Shown: piece after piece, positions 45,258-54,052 of the stretch
How the letters are laid out: each line of letters begins with the position of its first letter
Numbering within the stretch: position 1 is the stretch's first letter
Assembly: GCF_016894445.1 (NCBI RefSeq)
Contig: NZ_CP056775.1
Coordinates: forward strand, 932,001-996,000
DNA: 64,000 bases
Reading direction: 5' to 3'
Origin: Dyadobacter sandarakinus
Lineage (GTDB): Bacteria; Bacteroidota; Bacteroidia; Cytophagales; Spirosomataceae
Position numbers and translations under genes: made by a program
Notes under the pieces: generated by a model
Told to the model about the DNA's origin: nothing
Databases searched by the model: none
The model's input: only the letters and a program-made list of their open reading frames with translations

Positions 45258-46495
45258 ATGGTTATGAAAACAAAGCTGAGTCTGCTTTTCTATTTGAAGA
45301 AGCCGAGAAATTATCAGGATGCATCAATACCCATCTATTTAAGAGTTACTGTTGATGGTAAAAGGTCAGAGATCGCGACGGGACGGGAATGTGAGCCAAA
45401 AGTGTGGAATGCCGCAGCTGGCCGTATGCTCGGTAACAAGGAAGTGGTGAAATCGCTTAACGCATATCTTGGAAACCTTGAACAGCAATTCTTGGATGCT
45501 CAGGCATCACTGGTTCGGGAAGGAGAATTCGCCACTGCCGAGAGCATAAAAAATAGGTTTCTCGGGATCGGGCCAAAACAACGAATGTTAATGGCGGTGG
45601 TTGTAGAGCACAATCGACGATTGCATTCGTTGATTGGCCAAGAATACGCAATTGGAACTTTCAAGCGGTACGAGGTGCTGAGACGCCACACCGAAAGCTT
45701 CCTTAAGGCAAACTACAATGTCACGGACTTCGATATTAGACGCATTGATTTTGCTTTCATCGCGGACTATGAATTCTATCTACGCTCAGTTCGCAAAATG
45801 GGAAACAATGCCGTGGTTAAACATATGAAGATGTTTCGCAAGATCGTAAATATCTGCCTCGGAAACGGCTGGATCAGCCTTGATCCGTACCTAAACTTCA
45901 AGGGCAAATTTAAAAAAGTCGATAAAGCAATTCTTAGCAAGGAAGAGCTTGACGCGATCGCCGGAGTAGAGTTTGCGAGCGATCGACTTACCCAGGTCAG
46001 GGATACCTTTCTATTCTGCTGTTACACGGGTCTTGCATATTCAGACATCCAGAGTCTGGAAAGAAGCGACATTTCAAGAGGGATTGATGGTGAGCAATGG
46101 ATTTTTACTCAGCGGACAAAAACAAATGTAAAATCTCACATTCCCCTCCTTCCCGAGGCACCAGCGATAATTAGGCGTTATGAAGAAGATCCAGTTTCTC
46201 AGTCACGCGAACTAGTTCTCCCTGTTCCGAGCAATCAGAAATGAATGATTACTTAAAGGAGATAGCGGTGGTTTGTGGGATTGACAAAGTTCTTACTTCC
46301 CATGTTGCCAGGCATACATTCGCGACAACAATTACTTTGCAAAATGGTGTACCGATCGAAAGCGTTTCGAAGATGTTAGGTCATACGAACATCCGCACGA
46401 CACAGATCTATGCTAAAATCCTGGATTTGAAGCTGAGTGAAGATATGCAAGCCCTAAAAGGTCGATTAGCCAAGAAGGCCGGAACAGGTCAATAG
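45258..46495 (+). pseudogene. Tyrosine recombinase/integrase split by a one-base frameshift
   Basis: A Bacteroidetes-type phage/transposon integrase. Residues 1-328 (to 46244) hold the Arm-DNA-bind domain (KTKLSLLFYLKKPRNYQDASIPIYLRVTVDGKR), the SAM-like core-binding domain and the start of the catalytic domain (CCYTGLAYSDIQSLERSDI, where Ala replaces the usual first Arg, as is common in this group). The remaining 84 residues, in another frame from 46241, carry HVARHTF (HxxR), LGHTNIRTTQIYAKI (His and Tyr nucleophile). In intact relatives the junction reads NQKMN; here CAGAAATGAATG has three A where four would restore the frame. ATG and TGA overlap at the junction. It is inactive unless frameshifting or coupling joins the halves. 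Confidence 0.85.
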
Positions 46496-46516
46496 CAAAG
46501 TATGTCAGAAAAGGTA

Positions 46517-46552
46517 GAGCCGTCAAACCAGATTTGGCGGTTCTCTTTGTTT
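46517..46552 (+). terminator. Terminator after the integrase
   Basis: GAGCCGTCAAA (46517-46527) pairs with TTTGGCGGTTC (46533-46543) with two G-T wobbles, then TCTTTGTTT. It lies 21 bp past the integrase end. Confidence 0.7.
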
Positions 46553-46760
46553 CAAAGTATTTAAGATTTTAAGAAGAGCAATTGCCAATAAGATATCATG
46601 TTTGGACAAACAAAACTCGGCCAAAGGGCAGCTAAATAAGTGGCCCATTATTCGAGCCTGTCGATAAGGTTAGCCAAAAGCTTACGGCATAATGGCGGTA
46701 TCTCATTGATATATGATGTAGTAAAAGACCGCCAGCCTCCGGCACTTATTCCGTTTCCTT

Positions 46761-47012
46761 TTGGCTATTCGGGGGCCACTGTTAGAAGGGCTCTATCTCT
46801 GGTTTATTGGCGTTCGGCCCGATAGTCAAAACAATGGGGTCGGCAAACAGCTTATGAATGAGCTTGTCGCTGAATCGGAACGGATGAAAAGGCCCATTTA
46901 TCTGGAAACCTCCACAGTCAAAAATCTGCCCTGGTATAAGAAGTTTGGACTCAACGTCTACAATCAATTAGACTTTGGATACAATCTTTTTCTCATCAGA
47001 AATGGTCAATAG
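46761..47012 (+). pseudogene. GNAT acetyltransferase, C-terminal remnant
   Basis: About 80 residues matching the C-terminal half of a GNAT enzyme. YLWFIGVRPDSQNNGVGKQLMNEL is the acetyl-CoA-binding motif A, followed by MKRPIYLETSTVKNLPWYKKFGLNVYNQLDFG. The usual ~110 N-terminal residues are missing: the same frame has stops upstream, and other frames in 46640-46760 show only doubtful similarity. A TTG would be the only start. Probably a truncated gene left at the edge of the mobile element. Confidence 0.7.
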
Positions 47013-47014
47013 CA

Positions 47015-48016
47015 ATGCGCGTCGGAGGCACAGATATGCACGTTGTGACACTCGTGTTTATCATACTCGAACTGATCATGTTCGTGTATCAGGTATTTTT
47101 CTATTTATCCCATCCAAAGGATAAGCGGAGGCTGTATTACGTCGGCTTATTGTCTTTCCTCATACTAAAAAACATAGCGAGCGGTTTTTTTCCAGATCCA
47201 AATCTGAACTACCCTCCGCTAGTTGCGCAATACGCTATTGCTTACGGAATGGGGTTTTTGATGGGTGCTTATTTTCCTTACTATTTCTATAAGGCGTTCG
47301 AACTTGGCCGCCTGCGCTGGCACGCACTATATGGCGTGCCTCTGTTTATCCTCTTGCCATTTGTAATCATTTTTCCTGGCAAATTCGTATTCGATGGAAA
47401 CATAGACTCAGCGATTAATTATGGCATGATAATCCCGGCTGGATACGCCCTGGTGCTCCTTTACACTATTCAACGTTCCATTCAGGACAAATACAAAAAA
47501 GAAATACAGAACCGCCGTTTCTTTGAAGTAACAGCCGTTTATCTCGCAGTGATCCCCTGGGCATCATTGCCCTTTTTCGCGTTTTTCCGCATTCATCAAG
47601 TGCCGGAAGCACTTCTTACTAATGTGGGTTTCATCGTAATCACTGTGCTTTTCATAAGAAGGTCAATCCAGGAGAGCAGGGAGGAATACAATCGGCTGAG
47701 CAAATTGGCGAGTGGAGATGAAAAGGTGTCAATGTCCAAGCTCGATTTAATCGATCAAATGATTCGTCAGTTGGAAGCCAGCGGCATTTCGCCTGCCCAA
47801 CGTTTTGAGATAAATCTCGGGACAGTTGGGCTAACTTCCCGTGAAAAAGATGTTGTTCGCTTAGTCCGAGAAGGAAAGTCATATAAGTCCATAGCAGACC
47901 AACTTTTCATTTCAGAGCGGACGGTGAGTAAGCACATTCAGAACGTTTTCGAAAAGCTCGGCGTCTCCAATAAAATTGAATTACTTAGTCGGCTAGAAAT
48001 TTGGGAAAATGGCTAA
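47015..48016 (+). CDS. Membrane-anchored LuxR-type transcriptional regulator
   Basis: A 333-residue protein with about seven hydrophobic helices (~8-225) followed by a cytoplasmic linker and a C-terminal GerE/LuxR helix-turn-helix (LTSREKDVVRLVREGKSYKSIADQLFISERTVSKHIQNVFEKLGVSNKIELL). It is presumably a one-component sensor in the inner membrane that binds DNA directly; the signal is unknown. It starts 3 bp after the GNAT remnant. The 174-bp region downstream has short inverted repeats (48047-48079) that might be its own operator or that of the next gene. Confidence 0.85.
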   Translation: MRVGGTDMHVVTLVFIILELIMFVYQVFFYLSHPKDKRRLYYVGLLSFLILKNIASGFFPDPNLNYPPLVAQYAIAYGMGFLMGAYFPYYFYKAFELGRLRWHALYGVPLFILLPFVIIFPGKFVFDGNIDSAINYGMIIPAGYALVLLYTIQRSIQDKYKKEIQNRRFFEVTAVYLAVIPWASLPFFAFFRIHQVPEALLTNVGFIVITVLFIRRSIQESREEYNRLSKLASGDEKVSMSKLDLIDQMIRQLEASGISPAQRFEINLGTVGLTSREKDVVRLVREGKSYKSIADQLFISERTVSKHIQNVFEKLGVSNKIELLSRLEIWENG

Positions 48017-48190
48017 ATTCGTCCAATAACCGTCATATACGTGTTTATGCGTAGTCGAAATACGCTATAATGCGTAGCGGTTAACCCTCTAAATACTTGT
48101 TTTCTCGTATTTACTTTCCTCGCCTAATCTTCGAGTTTTACATACCATCAGACAAGTAGTCCACGGATGCGAAACGAATAGAAGATTGAT

Positions 48191-49369
48191 ATGGAAAAGC
48201 GGTATGTATTAGAATGGTTGGATCGTGCAATTAATGAATTCAACCCTACACAAACGCAGTCTGCGAACTTTGAGGATCATCGCTTTAAATCCTTTTTGAA
48301 GGAGGTTATGGATGAAACGGCCAGACAGATTGCTTATTTAAAGAAGCTTGCCTTCCAGTATCCTAAAAAGCGAAAATTCCAGGAAGTTTTAGATTTATAT
48401 TTCAGTGCGCTGAATAATCTGATTGACAATGCAAGGCTCAACTTGAAGCTGATAGCCAGTGAATCAGTGATCTCGAAGAAAGCGCTAGAGCTTGTCCTCG
48501 CCAGCTTGGCCGACATTCATACGTTTCTTTTGAACAGGTACACAGTTAGTATAAATCCAGATGAGCCACTAAGAAAATACAATTTAGCGGTGCCAGTCAT
48601 TGATTTTGCTCAACCGACAGACAACATCTTATTGTCTAATCATCCGGCGCTTGCGTCCTTAATAGAAGATGAATTTGACGCAGTATTTAGTACAGGTAAT
48701 CTGGCAAACATCACCCCACGACAGGCGAAGCACTGGAAAGATCTCAATGACCAAATATGCACTCCCGAACAGCAAAATCCCGGTGATGAATATTTTTGCA
48801 GCTTAGAGTTGTTACTCATTGAGAGGAATTTCAACTCCACGAAGTTTGTCAAATATCTAACGAATCGCTTTACCAGCCACATGGAGGAATATGCATCTGG
48901 TAATAGTATCGAGAAGTTAGCCTACATACAAAAGTTATTCAATCAAATACCGGTAATCAAGGGATTGGCTTACGACCTACAACATGATGACCTGTCGCTG
49001 ACTATCAACAACTGGTTTATATGCGAAATAGAATTCAGGTCTCGAAGCAATACAGGGAAAGGCAGGGAAGCCCCGAGCACGGCTACCAAGTCAAATGGCT
49101 GTATTAAAAAGACTGCCGATAAGGTACTTTGTAAATTAACGGTAGATCAGTTAGCTCTTTTTTTCAAGGCAGCCGACCAATCAAAAATTATCGCCGCTAA
49201 GTCGCTTTCTGCTATTTTCCAAGCGGTCGCGCCCTACTTATCAACTCCGTACAAAGAAGACATTTCTCACGGAAGTTTAAGATCGAAAAGTTACTCCGTC
49301 GAGGGACGTGATGAGGAGCAACTTCTTAGCTTTCTCACCAAACTGACCCGGCAAATTGAAGAGCTTTAA
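48191..49369 (+). CDS. RteC-like conserved protein of Bacteroidetes mobile elements
   Basis: A 392-residue cytoplasmic, largely helical protein. The last ~80 residues (CKLTVDQLALFFKAADQSKIIAAKSLSAIFQAVAPYLST ... SLRSKSYSVEGRDEEQLLSFLTKL) resemble the C-terminus of RteC-type regulators that control excision in Bacteroides conjugative transposons, and of related unnamed proteins in this phylum. The match is from memory of the family pattern and is tentative. Location beside an integrase fits. No membrane segment or signal peptide. Confidence 0.45.
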   Translation: MEKRYVLEWLDRAINEFNPTQTQSANFEDHRFKSFLKEVMDETARQIAYLKKLAFQYPKKRKFQEVLDLYFSALNNLIDNARLNLKLIASESVISKKALELVLASLADIHTFLLNRYTVSINPDEPLRKYNLAVPVIDFAQPTDNILLSNHPALASLIEDEFDAVFSTGNLANITPRQAKHWKDLNDQICTPEQQNPGDEYFCSLELLLIERNFNSTKFVKYLTNRFTSHMEEYASGNSIEKLAYIQKLFNQIPVIKGLAYDLQHDDLSLTINNWFICEIEFRSRSNTGKGREAPSTATKSNGCIKKTADKVLCKLTVDQLALFFKAADQSKIIAAKSLSAIFQAVAPYLSTPYKEDISHGSLRSKSYSVEGRDEEQLLSFLTKLTRQIEEL

Positions 49370-49427
49370 GCTGGCATATCTTTTTTGCCTTTATCATTGA
49401 TTAATTACAGAATAACATCTATAGACA

Positions 49428-49535
49428 TGGGAATTAAGCCAGGACCTAAAAAAGTTGCCGACTCAACAAAAGAGCCAGACAAGCGCCAACGGGACAATAA
49501 AGAATCCCCAGATAATCGCCTTCCTTGCTTGTAAA
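49428..49535 (+). CDS. Possible 35-residue highly charged peptide
   Basis: Starts MGIKPGPKKVADSTKEPDKR and ends ...DNRLPCL. It follows the RteC-like gene after 58 bp in the same orientation. No known family; coding status uncertain because of the short length, but the high Lys/Asp content is unlike random translation of this region. Confidence 0.25.
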
Positions 49536-49624
49536 TTGCACTGTTGCCTCGGTTTCATTGACAGCAATTGCGCCGGCACAGCCGCATTAAGGTCGGTTGA
49601 AGTTTACGCCCTCGATTTCAAATT

Positions 49625-49810
49625 TTACAGTATGTTTTTTTGTGGGAATTCGAGGTCAACATTGCCTGATCCATCAAGACCAACATAAGTAACTTCCCCA
49701 ATGTAAACTCCTGAAAGTGGGTTGTATAGGGGCACAGGGATGGAGTTTTCTCTTTCGCATCCAGTTAGTACTGTTATTGATGCTAACAACATCGTATGGG
49801 AAATTTTCAT
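49625..49810 (-). CDS. Small lipoprotein, possibly shortened by a homopolymer frameshift
   Basis: 61 residues: MKISHTMLLASITVLTGCE gives a lipoprotein signal (LTGC), then IPVPLYNPLSGVYIGEVTYVGLDGSGNVDLEFPQK. The frame ends shortly after a run of seven A (7 T on the plus strand, near 49634-49640). One more A would extend the protein by 16 residues to a stop (...FEIEGVNFNRP). Function unknown. Confidence 0.4.
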   Translation of the reverse strand: MKISHTMLLASITVLTGCERENSIPVPLYNPLSGVYIGEVTYVGLDGSGNVDLEFPQKNIL

Positions 49811-50021
49811 GGCTATACCAAGTTGTGCTTGAATGCGGTTAGATATTTTCTATATTACTATGAGAAATTCATCGACATTGCAATTTCGTTAAAACGAACT
49901 GCTTTAACATATATCCTTACTTTGATGTATTAGTAGTAACTATAATTTAAAGTACAACTATGGAAGACCATTTTGATAGATCTTGTATGGAACAGTCTGA
50001 TGAAAACTCAGATCGGATTAC

Positions 50022-50231
50022 TTATGCGTGCATGGCCCTTCTTCTCGCTGTCAACCTCGGTTTGTTATTGTGGGTATCGTTATGAACTCGAATGGCTGAG
50101 TAAAGGTCATTTTTACACGTATCTGAGTACTCTATCTCCACTTCGTTTAACTCGTACTCTCCAAGTTTAATGTGTAGCCTGCCAAAATCAAATTTGAACT
50201 GCAATCGGAAGTTGTGCAATGCCCACGTCAC
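50022..50231 (-). CDS. Doubtful small ORF
   Basis: A 69-codon frame starting with GTG, with a plausible beta-rich composition (FKFDFGRLHIKLGEYELNEVEIEYSD). The open frame extends upstream to a stop close to the left end of the insertion sequence, so it could be the 3' part of an interrupted gene. No family recognised. Confidence 0.25.
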   Translation of the reverse strand: MTWALHNFRLQFKFDFGRLHIKLGEYELNEVEIEYSDTCKNDLYSAIRVHNDTHNNKPRLTARRRAMHA

Positions 50232-50274
50232 TTCTGTGGTATTAACGTCGTAGATGATTGCTGTAGCTTAAAAC

Positions 50275-52289
50275 GAGCGTGGCTGTTGCACAACTCAAAA
50301 AATAATCTTTTTATTTTCCTTCACCGCGCATGAATACTCGCTTGACTTTTCGCCAAAATCCTTTGCTTGTCGACTTGTAGTTCGGATTAAATTCGAACAG
50401 CTCTGAAAGGTTTCCCTCATTATCTACTTTCCAAGCCCCCAAAATGTGTTCAGAAGGAACGTCTTCTTTGCCCTGATATGGTTCGTCAATGACATAAACC
50501 CACCCACCGGGATTATTTAGGGCCTCTTTGAATGCATCCTCCGTTGGAACTGGTACCTTTTTCATATCAACTGTATTGTAGGACAGGCATTGATGTACTT
50601 CAATCAAGTTCCGATGCTTCATGATCGTATGCAGCCGCTCTTAACAAAAACTGACTACTAAATCCTTCACAATGCATCTGAAATTTTGTAACTTCAGGAA
50701 TGCAAGGAAGGAAAAATTACTCGGAAAAACTGTTCGTCAGCTTCCAACTTTCAGACCGCGTTCCTAAGGAAAATTTCTATCGCAGGCTTGGCGAAACGCT
50801 GGATTTACAGTTTCTATACAATGACACGCGTGAGCTGTATGGCAAAACTGGTAATCCTTCGATCGATCCGCTCGTATTCTTTAAACTGATGCTAACTGCG
50901 TATCTGGAAAACATCACATCGGATCGTCGACTTATGGATCATTGCTCGATGCGAATGGATATTCTGTACTTCATCGGCTATGATATTGACGAACCGCTGC
51001 CGTGGCATTCTACTGTCAGCAGGACCAGGCAACTATATTCCACCGCGCTTTTTGAGTCGTTGTTTGAAAAAGTCTTTGCCATGTGTGTTGAAAAAGGAAT
51101 GGTAGCAGGTCACACTCACGCCGTCGATTCAGCTCCTGTGAAGGCAAACGCCTCGATAGAAAATCTTGATTTAAGAGTTCCTGCACAGTCAGTTAAGGCG
51201 CATCTCACAGCAGTTGACGCTGACAATTTGAGTGAGAAAGAAAGTGACGAAGATGATAAGGCGGCTATAACTGCTAGTGCAAGTCAGCTCAAAAGCCTGG
51301 CAAAACATCAAGAGAACTTGATTGCTACCAAGGCCAAACGACCGGGAGCTAGTAACGAAAAAGCGCAGTTGCTTAGTAATAAAACGCACTACAACCCACA
51401 CGATCCGGATGCCCGAATTTCAATCAAACCGGGCAAGGCTAGAAAACTCAACTATCACTGTTCAATGTCAGTTGATGCTGCCCAAGGGGTTATAAGTCAT
51501 ATTCAGGCCGACTTTGCTGACGGCCGGGATAGCCAATATTTACCGAGAGTTGTGAGTGTCTTGCAGGATAGACTTAGGAGAAACCATTTGCGACTAACTG
51601 ATCTGATGGCTGATGCTGGCTATTCAAATGGATACAATTATCGATTCCTGGAAAAACGCAAAATTACGGGCTGGATCCCAGTCTTTGGAAAGTTCAGACC
51701 GCAGGTGGATGGCTTTGAGTACGATAAAGCAACAGATTCGTACACTTGTCCTAATGGGAAAAAGTTGCCGTTTCGGTCCCTCGAATACAGCCAAGAAGGT
51801 AAGCCCTTTAAGGCATATTGGACTACCAGGAGTGACTGCGCGGCATGCCCACTGAAACAGAAATGTATTCCTAAGGCTGGCACAAAAAGAATTGCGAAGA
51901 CGATCTACGAGGAAGAATACCAGCGTGCTTATTTGCGCCAACATACGACAACCGGGAAACGCATGAAAGGTTTAAGACAGGGAACAGTTGAACCGGTCTT
52001 CGGCAGCTTGACTCAGTATTATGGGCTCAACAAGATTCCAGTACTCGGAATTGATGGGGCCCACAAGACGATGCTGATGGCAGCAATTGCCTTTAACATT
52101 AGAAAATACATGAAGTGTCACACCAAGAAGTTCGCCGAAAATGCCCTTCACAGAGCCAAAGATTATCTCTCAGAGCAACTTGACAATTTTAACTTACACT
52201 TTGGGTGCAGAAATTGGCTTTTCGTTCATATGATCCGAGCTGGAACCAGTGCAGTAAAATACTTGCATAGTTGTGCAACAGCCACGAGC
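50275..52289 (+). mobile_element. IS1182-family insertion sequence with 17-bp terminal inverted repeats and GAGC target duplication
   Basis: The left end GTGGCTGTTGCACAACT is at 50279-50295 and its exact reverse complement is at 52269-52285. GAGC flanks both sides (50275-50278 and 52286-52289), a 4-bp target-site duplication. The element is 2,007 bp (50279-52285) and contains the transposase (+) and a small divergent ORF (-). The intact ends and duplication show a complete and probably recent insertion. Confidence 0.9.
50311..50565 (-). CDS. Passenger ORF inside the IS, unknown function
   Basis: 84 residues from ATG 50565 (MKKVPVPTEDAFKEALNNPG; an in-frame ATG at 50622 would add 19). The protein reads GGWVYVIDEPYQGKEDVPSEHILGAWKVDNEGNLSELFEFNPNY, then a basic tail (RKVKRVFMRGEGK). 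It is compact and plausible, with no signal or TM. It lies between the left inverted repeat (15 bp away) and the divergent transposase. I do not recognise a named family. Passenger genes are not standard in IS1182 elements. Confidence 0.6.
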   Translation of the reverse strand: MKKVPVPTEDAFKEALNNPGGWVYVIDEPYQGKEDVPSEHILGAWKVDNEGNLSELFEFNPNYKSTSKGFWRKVKRVFMRGEGK

Positions 52290-52364
52290 GTTATGTGCGA
52301 CACTTATACTGCTAACGACCATATTATAAAACGTTTACCTCAAACTCATGTTTTGTTCAGATAA
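50700..52364 (+). CDS. IS1182-family transposase (DDE type)
   Basis: A 554-residue transposase. The N-terminal DUF772 part (FYRRLGETLDLQFLYNDTRELYGKTGNPSIDPLVFFKLML ... HSTVSRTRQL) is followed by a DDE_Tnp_1 catalytic region. A Cys cluster (CAACPLKQKC) precedes the terminal block (GLRQGTVEPVFGSLTQYYGLNKI, where the catalytic Glu is expected). The reading frame passes through the right inverted repeat and stops 79 bp outside the element, so the last ~26 residues come from flanking DNA. This may reflect the insertion site; effect on activity unknown. Confidence 0.92.
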   Translation: MQGRKNYSEKLFVSFQLSDRVPKENFYRRLGETLDLQFLYNDTRELYGKTGNPSIDPLVFFKLMLTAYLENITSDRRLMDHCSMRMDILYFIGYDIDEPLPWHSTVSRTRQLYSTALFESLFEKVFAMCVEKGMVAGHTHAVDSAPVKANASIENLDLRVPAQSVKAHLTAVDADNLSEKESDEDDKAAITASASQLKSLAKHQENLIATKAKRPGASNEKAQLLSNKTHYNPHDPDARISIKPGKARKLNYHCSMSVDAAQGVISHIQADFADGRDSQYLPRVVSVLQDRLRRNHLRLTDLMADAGYSNGYNYRFLEKRKITGWIPVFGKFRPQVDGFEYDKATDSYTCPNGKKLPFRSLEYSQEGKPFKAYWTTRSDCAACPLKQKCIPKAGTKRIAKTIYEEEYQRAYLRQHTTTGKRMKGLRQGTVEPVFGSLTQYYGLNKIPVLGIDGAHKTMLMAAIAFNIRKYMKCHTKKFAENALHRAKDYLSEQLDNFNLHFGCRNWLFVHMIRAGTSAVKYLHSCATATSVMCDTYTANDHIIKRLPQTHVLFR

Positions 52365-52599
52365 CCCTCTTTATGTTAAATAACAAAACACAGAACAAGG
52401 GGGTGAAAGGGTTTTTGGGGAAGTTCTTAGGATAGTGCAAAGGAAGTGAGCACTGAAACTAAAACTTGTCACTTATCAAGTATGGCAGATTACGGAAAAT
52501 CGGGGAATGTCAGCCTTACCCTATACTAATAATAAAAACAGAGCTTAAGTCTTTTTTATTCAGTCTACTATAAATATAATCCTCTGTTACCTGCTCGCA

Positions 52600-53145
52600 T
52601 TATCCGATTCCAATGATTGCCCTAATAATTTCTTTCTCGTTTTTTCTGTCTGTTTTTCGTCTATCCGATTTGTCTTTTGCGGCATATTTATTTTTGTCTG
52701 AATTAAATGTCATATGTGCTTCTGAAATTGTTGAACCTTGTCTAATCATAAGTCCGTTTAATGGACAAGTTTCATAACCACAATTGTGTTTTGAATAGTC
52801 TCCAAAATTTCGGTATCCAAATTTTTTGTCTGCTAATATTTTTTGTTGATTATCAATAATGTTGTTCCAAAGTTGTCGTTCGTCTGCTTTTGTTAGCTCT
52901 TGCCCAATTGTTGTAATGTCAAAATATGTTTTTGGGTCTTTCAATTGCAGAAAGTCAAAGGTATTTTTAAAAATCTTGTGAGCGTATTCTCGAACCTCAA
53001 TCTTGTCGGCAAGGTGTAATTTATCATTTTCAATAATTGAACGATAAAGCCCTAACGTATTAAAATCTGTATATTTTTTATAATTGTCAATATAAAAGAA
53101 ATACTCTTTCAAAGTCAGCTTATTAAATTTCTGTCCTATTTCCAT
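52600..53145 (-). CDS. Hypothetical protein with Cys/His-containing C-terminal half
   Basis: 181 residues from ATG 53145 (MEIGQKFNKLTLKEYFFYIDNYKKY); 69 more in-frame codons upstream look non-coding. Mainly helical, AT-rich codons. A Cys/His cluster (KHNCGYETCPLNGLM) and a strongly basic end (KDKSDRRKTDRKNEKEIIR) are visible. No family recognised. It is divergent from the serine recombinase gene and lies in low-GC DNA typical of an acquired gene. Confidence 0.5.
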   Translation of the reverse strand: MEIGQKFNKLTLKEYFFYIDNYKKYTDFNTLGLYRSIIENDKLHLADKIEVREYAHKIFKNTFDFLQLKDPKTYFDITTIGQELTKADERQLWNNIIDNQQKILADKKFGYRNFGDYSKHNCGYETCPLNGLMIRQGSTISEAHMTFNSDKNKYAAKDKSDRRKTDRKNEKEIIRAIIGIG

Positions 53146-53397
53146 TGTCGATGTTTTTGTCGATAGGTTACGGTCGGTCAATGCTTGCAGGCAGCTCGCC
53201 GATTGACGCACTTTTAATACAAAATACGCATTTTTATTGTTGTAGAGTACTATGTTGGAGGATATACTTAAGGGACCTTTTAACAAACTCACAAAACGCC
53301 CGTTTTCTGCGATACTCGCCGCCAGCCTCTCTTTACCTTCAAATAAAGCCATTTACCCTCTCAAATCGTCATCTCACATTTATATGTAACATTTTCG

Positions 53398-53405
53398 TAT
53401 CTTTG
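53398..53405 (+). promoter_or_regulatory. Possible -7 box of the serine recombinase gene
   Basis: TATCTTTG matches TAnnTTTG and lies 24 bp before the ATG at 53429. No TTG at the normal -33 distance. Confidence 0.4.
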
Positions 53406-53428
53406 CCTGAGTACGTGAGACAAAGCCT

Positions 53429-53995
53429 ATGATTTTTGGATATGCCAGGGTTTCAACTTTGGAGCAAAGCCTGGACATGCAGCTCGACGGGTTAAAGCAG
53501 GCCGGCTGCCAAAAGATTTTCCGCGAGAAAGTCTCGTCAGCCAAGGAGAGGCCCGAGCTGGCCAAACTTGTTGAAGCCCTTCGGCCGGGCGATACTGTGG
53601 TGGTCTGGAAGCTTGACCGGCTGGGCCGATCGCTCAAAGAACTGATCACCCTAATCACCGACTTTCAGGAAAAGGAAGTTGGCTTCAAAAGCCTGAACGA
53701 TGCCATTGACACCACCACTGCCCAAGGCAGGTTAATCTTTAACATCTTTGCTTCGCTTGCCGAGTTTGAGCGCGACATCATCCGCGAGCGCACCAAGGCA
53801 GGGCTGAACGCAGCGCGCGCCCGGGGCAGGATGGGAGGGAAGCCCAAGGGCTTAAACAAGGAAGCCATGGCCAAAGCACATGCAGCCAAGACCTTATACG
53901 ACCAGCAGGAAAAGACCGTAGAGCAAATCGCCCAAGTTCTGGGTATCAGTAGGGCCACCGTCTACCGGTATATCAATGCAGTTAAGGACTTATGA
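53429..53995 (+). CDS. Serine recombinase (resolvase/invertase, Hin-like)
   Basis: 188 residues. Catalytic domain: IFGYARVSTLEQSLDMQ with the nucleophilic Ser at position 9, then WKLDRLGRSLKELI and FERDIIRERTKAGLNAARARG with the active-site Arg residues. Linker, then a C-terminal HTH (TVEQIAQVLGISRATVYRYI). It cuts and rejoins DNA at short sites for plasmid resolution or DNA inversion. It heads a short plus-strand group with an unknown protein and a broken DUF3800 gene, an arrangement I associate with plasmids or transposons. I saw no obvious invertible segment beside it. Confidence 0.93.
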   Translation: MIFGYARVSTLEQSLDMQLDGLKQAGCQKIFREKVSSAKERPELAKLVEALRPGDTVVVWKLDRLGRSLKELITLITDFQEKEVGFKSLNDAIDTTTAQGRLIFNIFASLAEFERDIIRERTKAGLNAARARGRMGGKPKGLNKEAMAKAHAAKTLYDQQEKTVEQIAQVLGISRATVYRYINAVKDL

Positions 53996-54052
53996 TTGTT
54001 CTTTAAGACCAAGCCGTAACTTGTGATAATTCACCATTTAATTACCTGTATA

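Noticed and set aside
49973-50170. Plus-strand 65-codon frame near the IS left end
   Set aside because: No protein-like features, and the opposite strand is a slightly better, though still doubtful, candidate.
53429-53995. DNA-inversion switch around the serine recombinase
   Set aside because: No inverted recombination sites were recognised within about 1 kb on either side.
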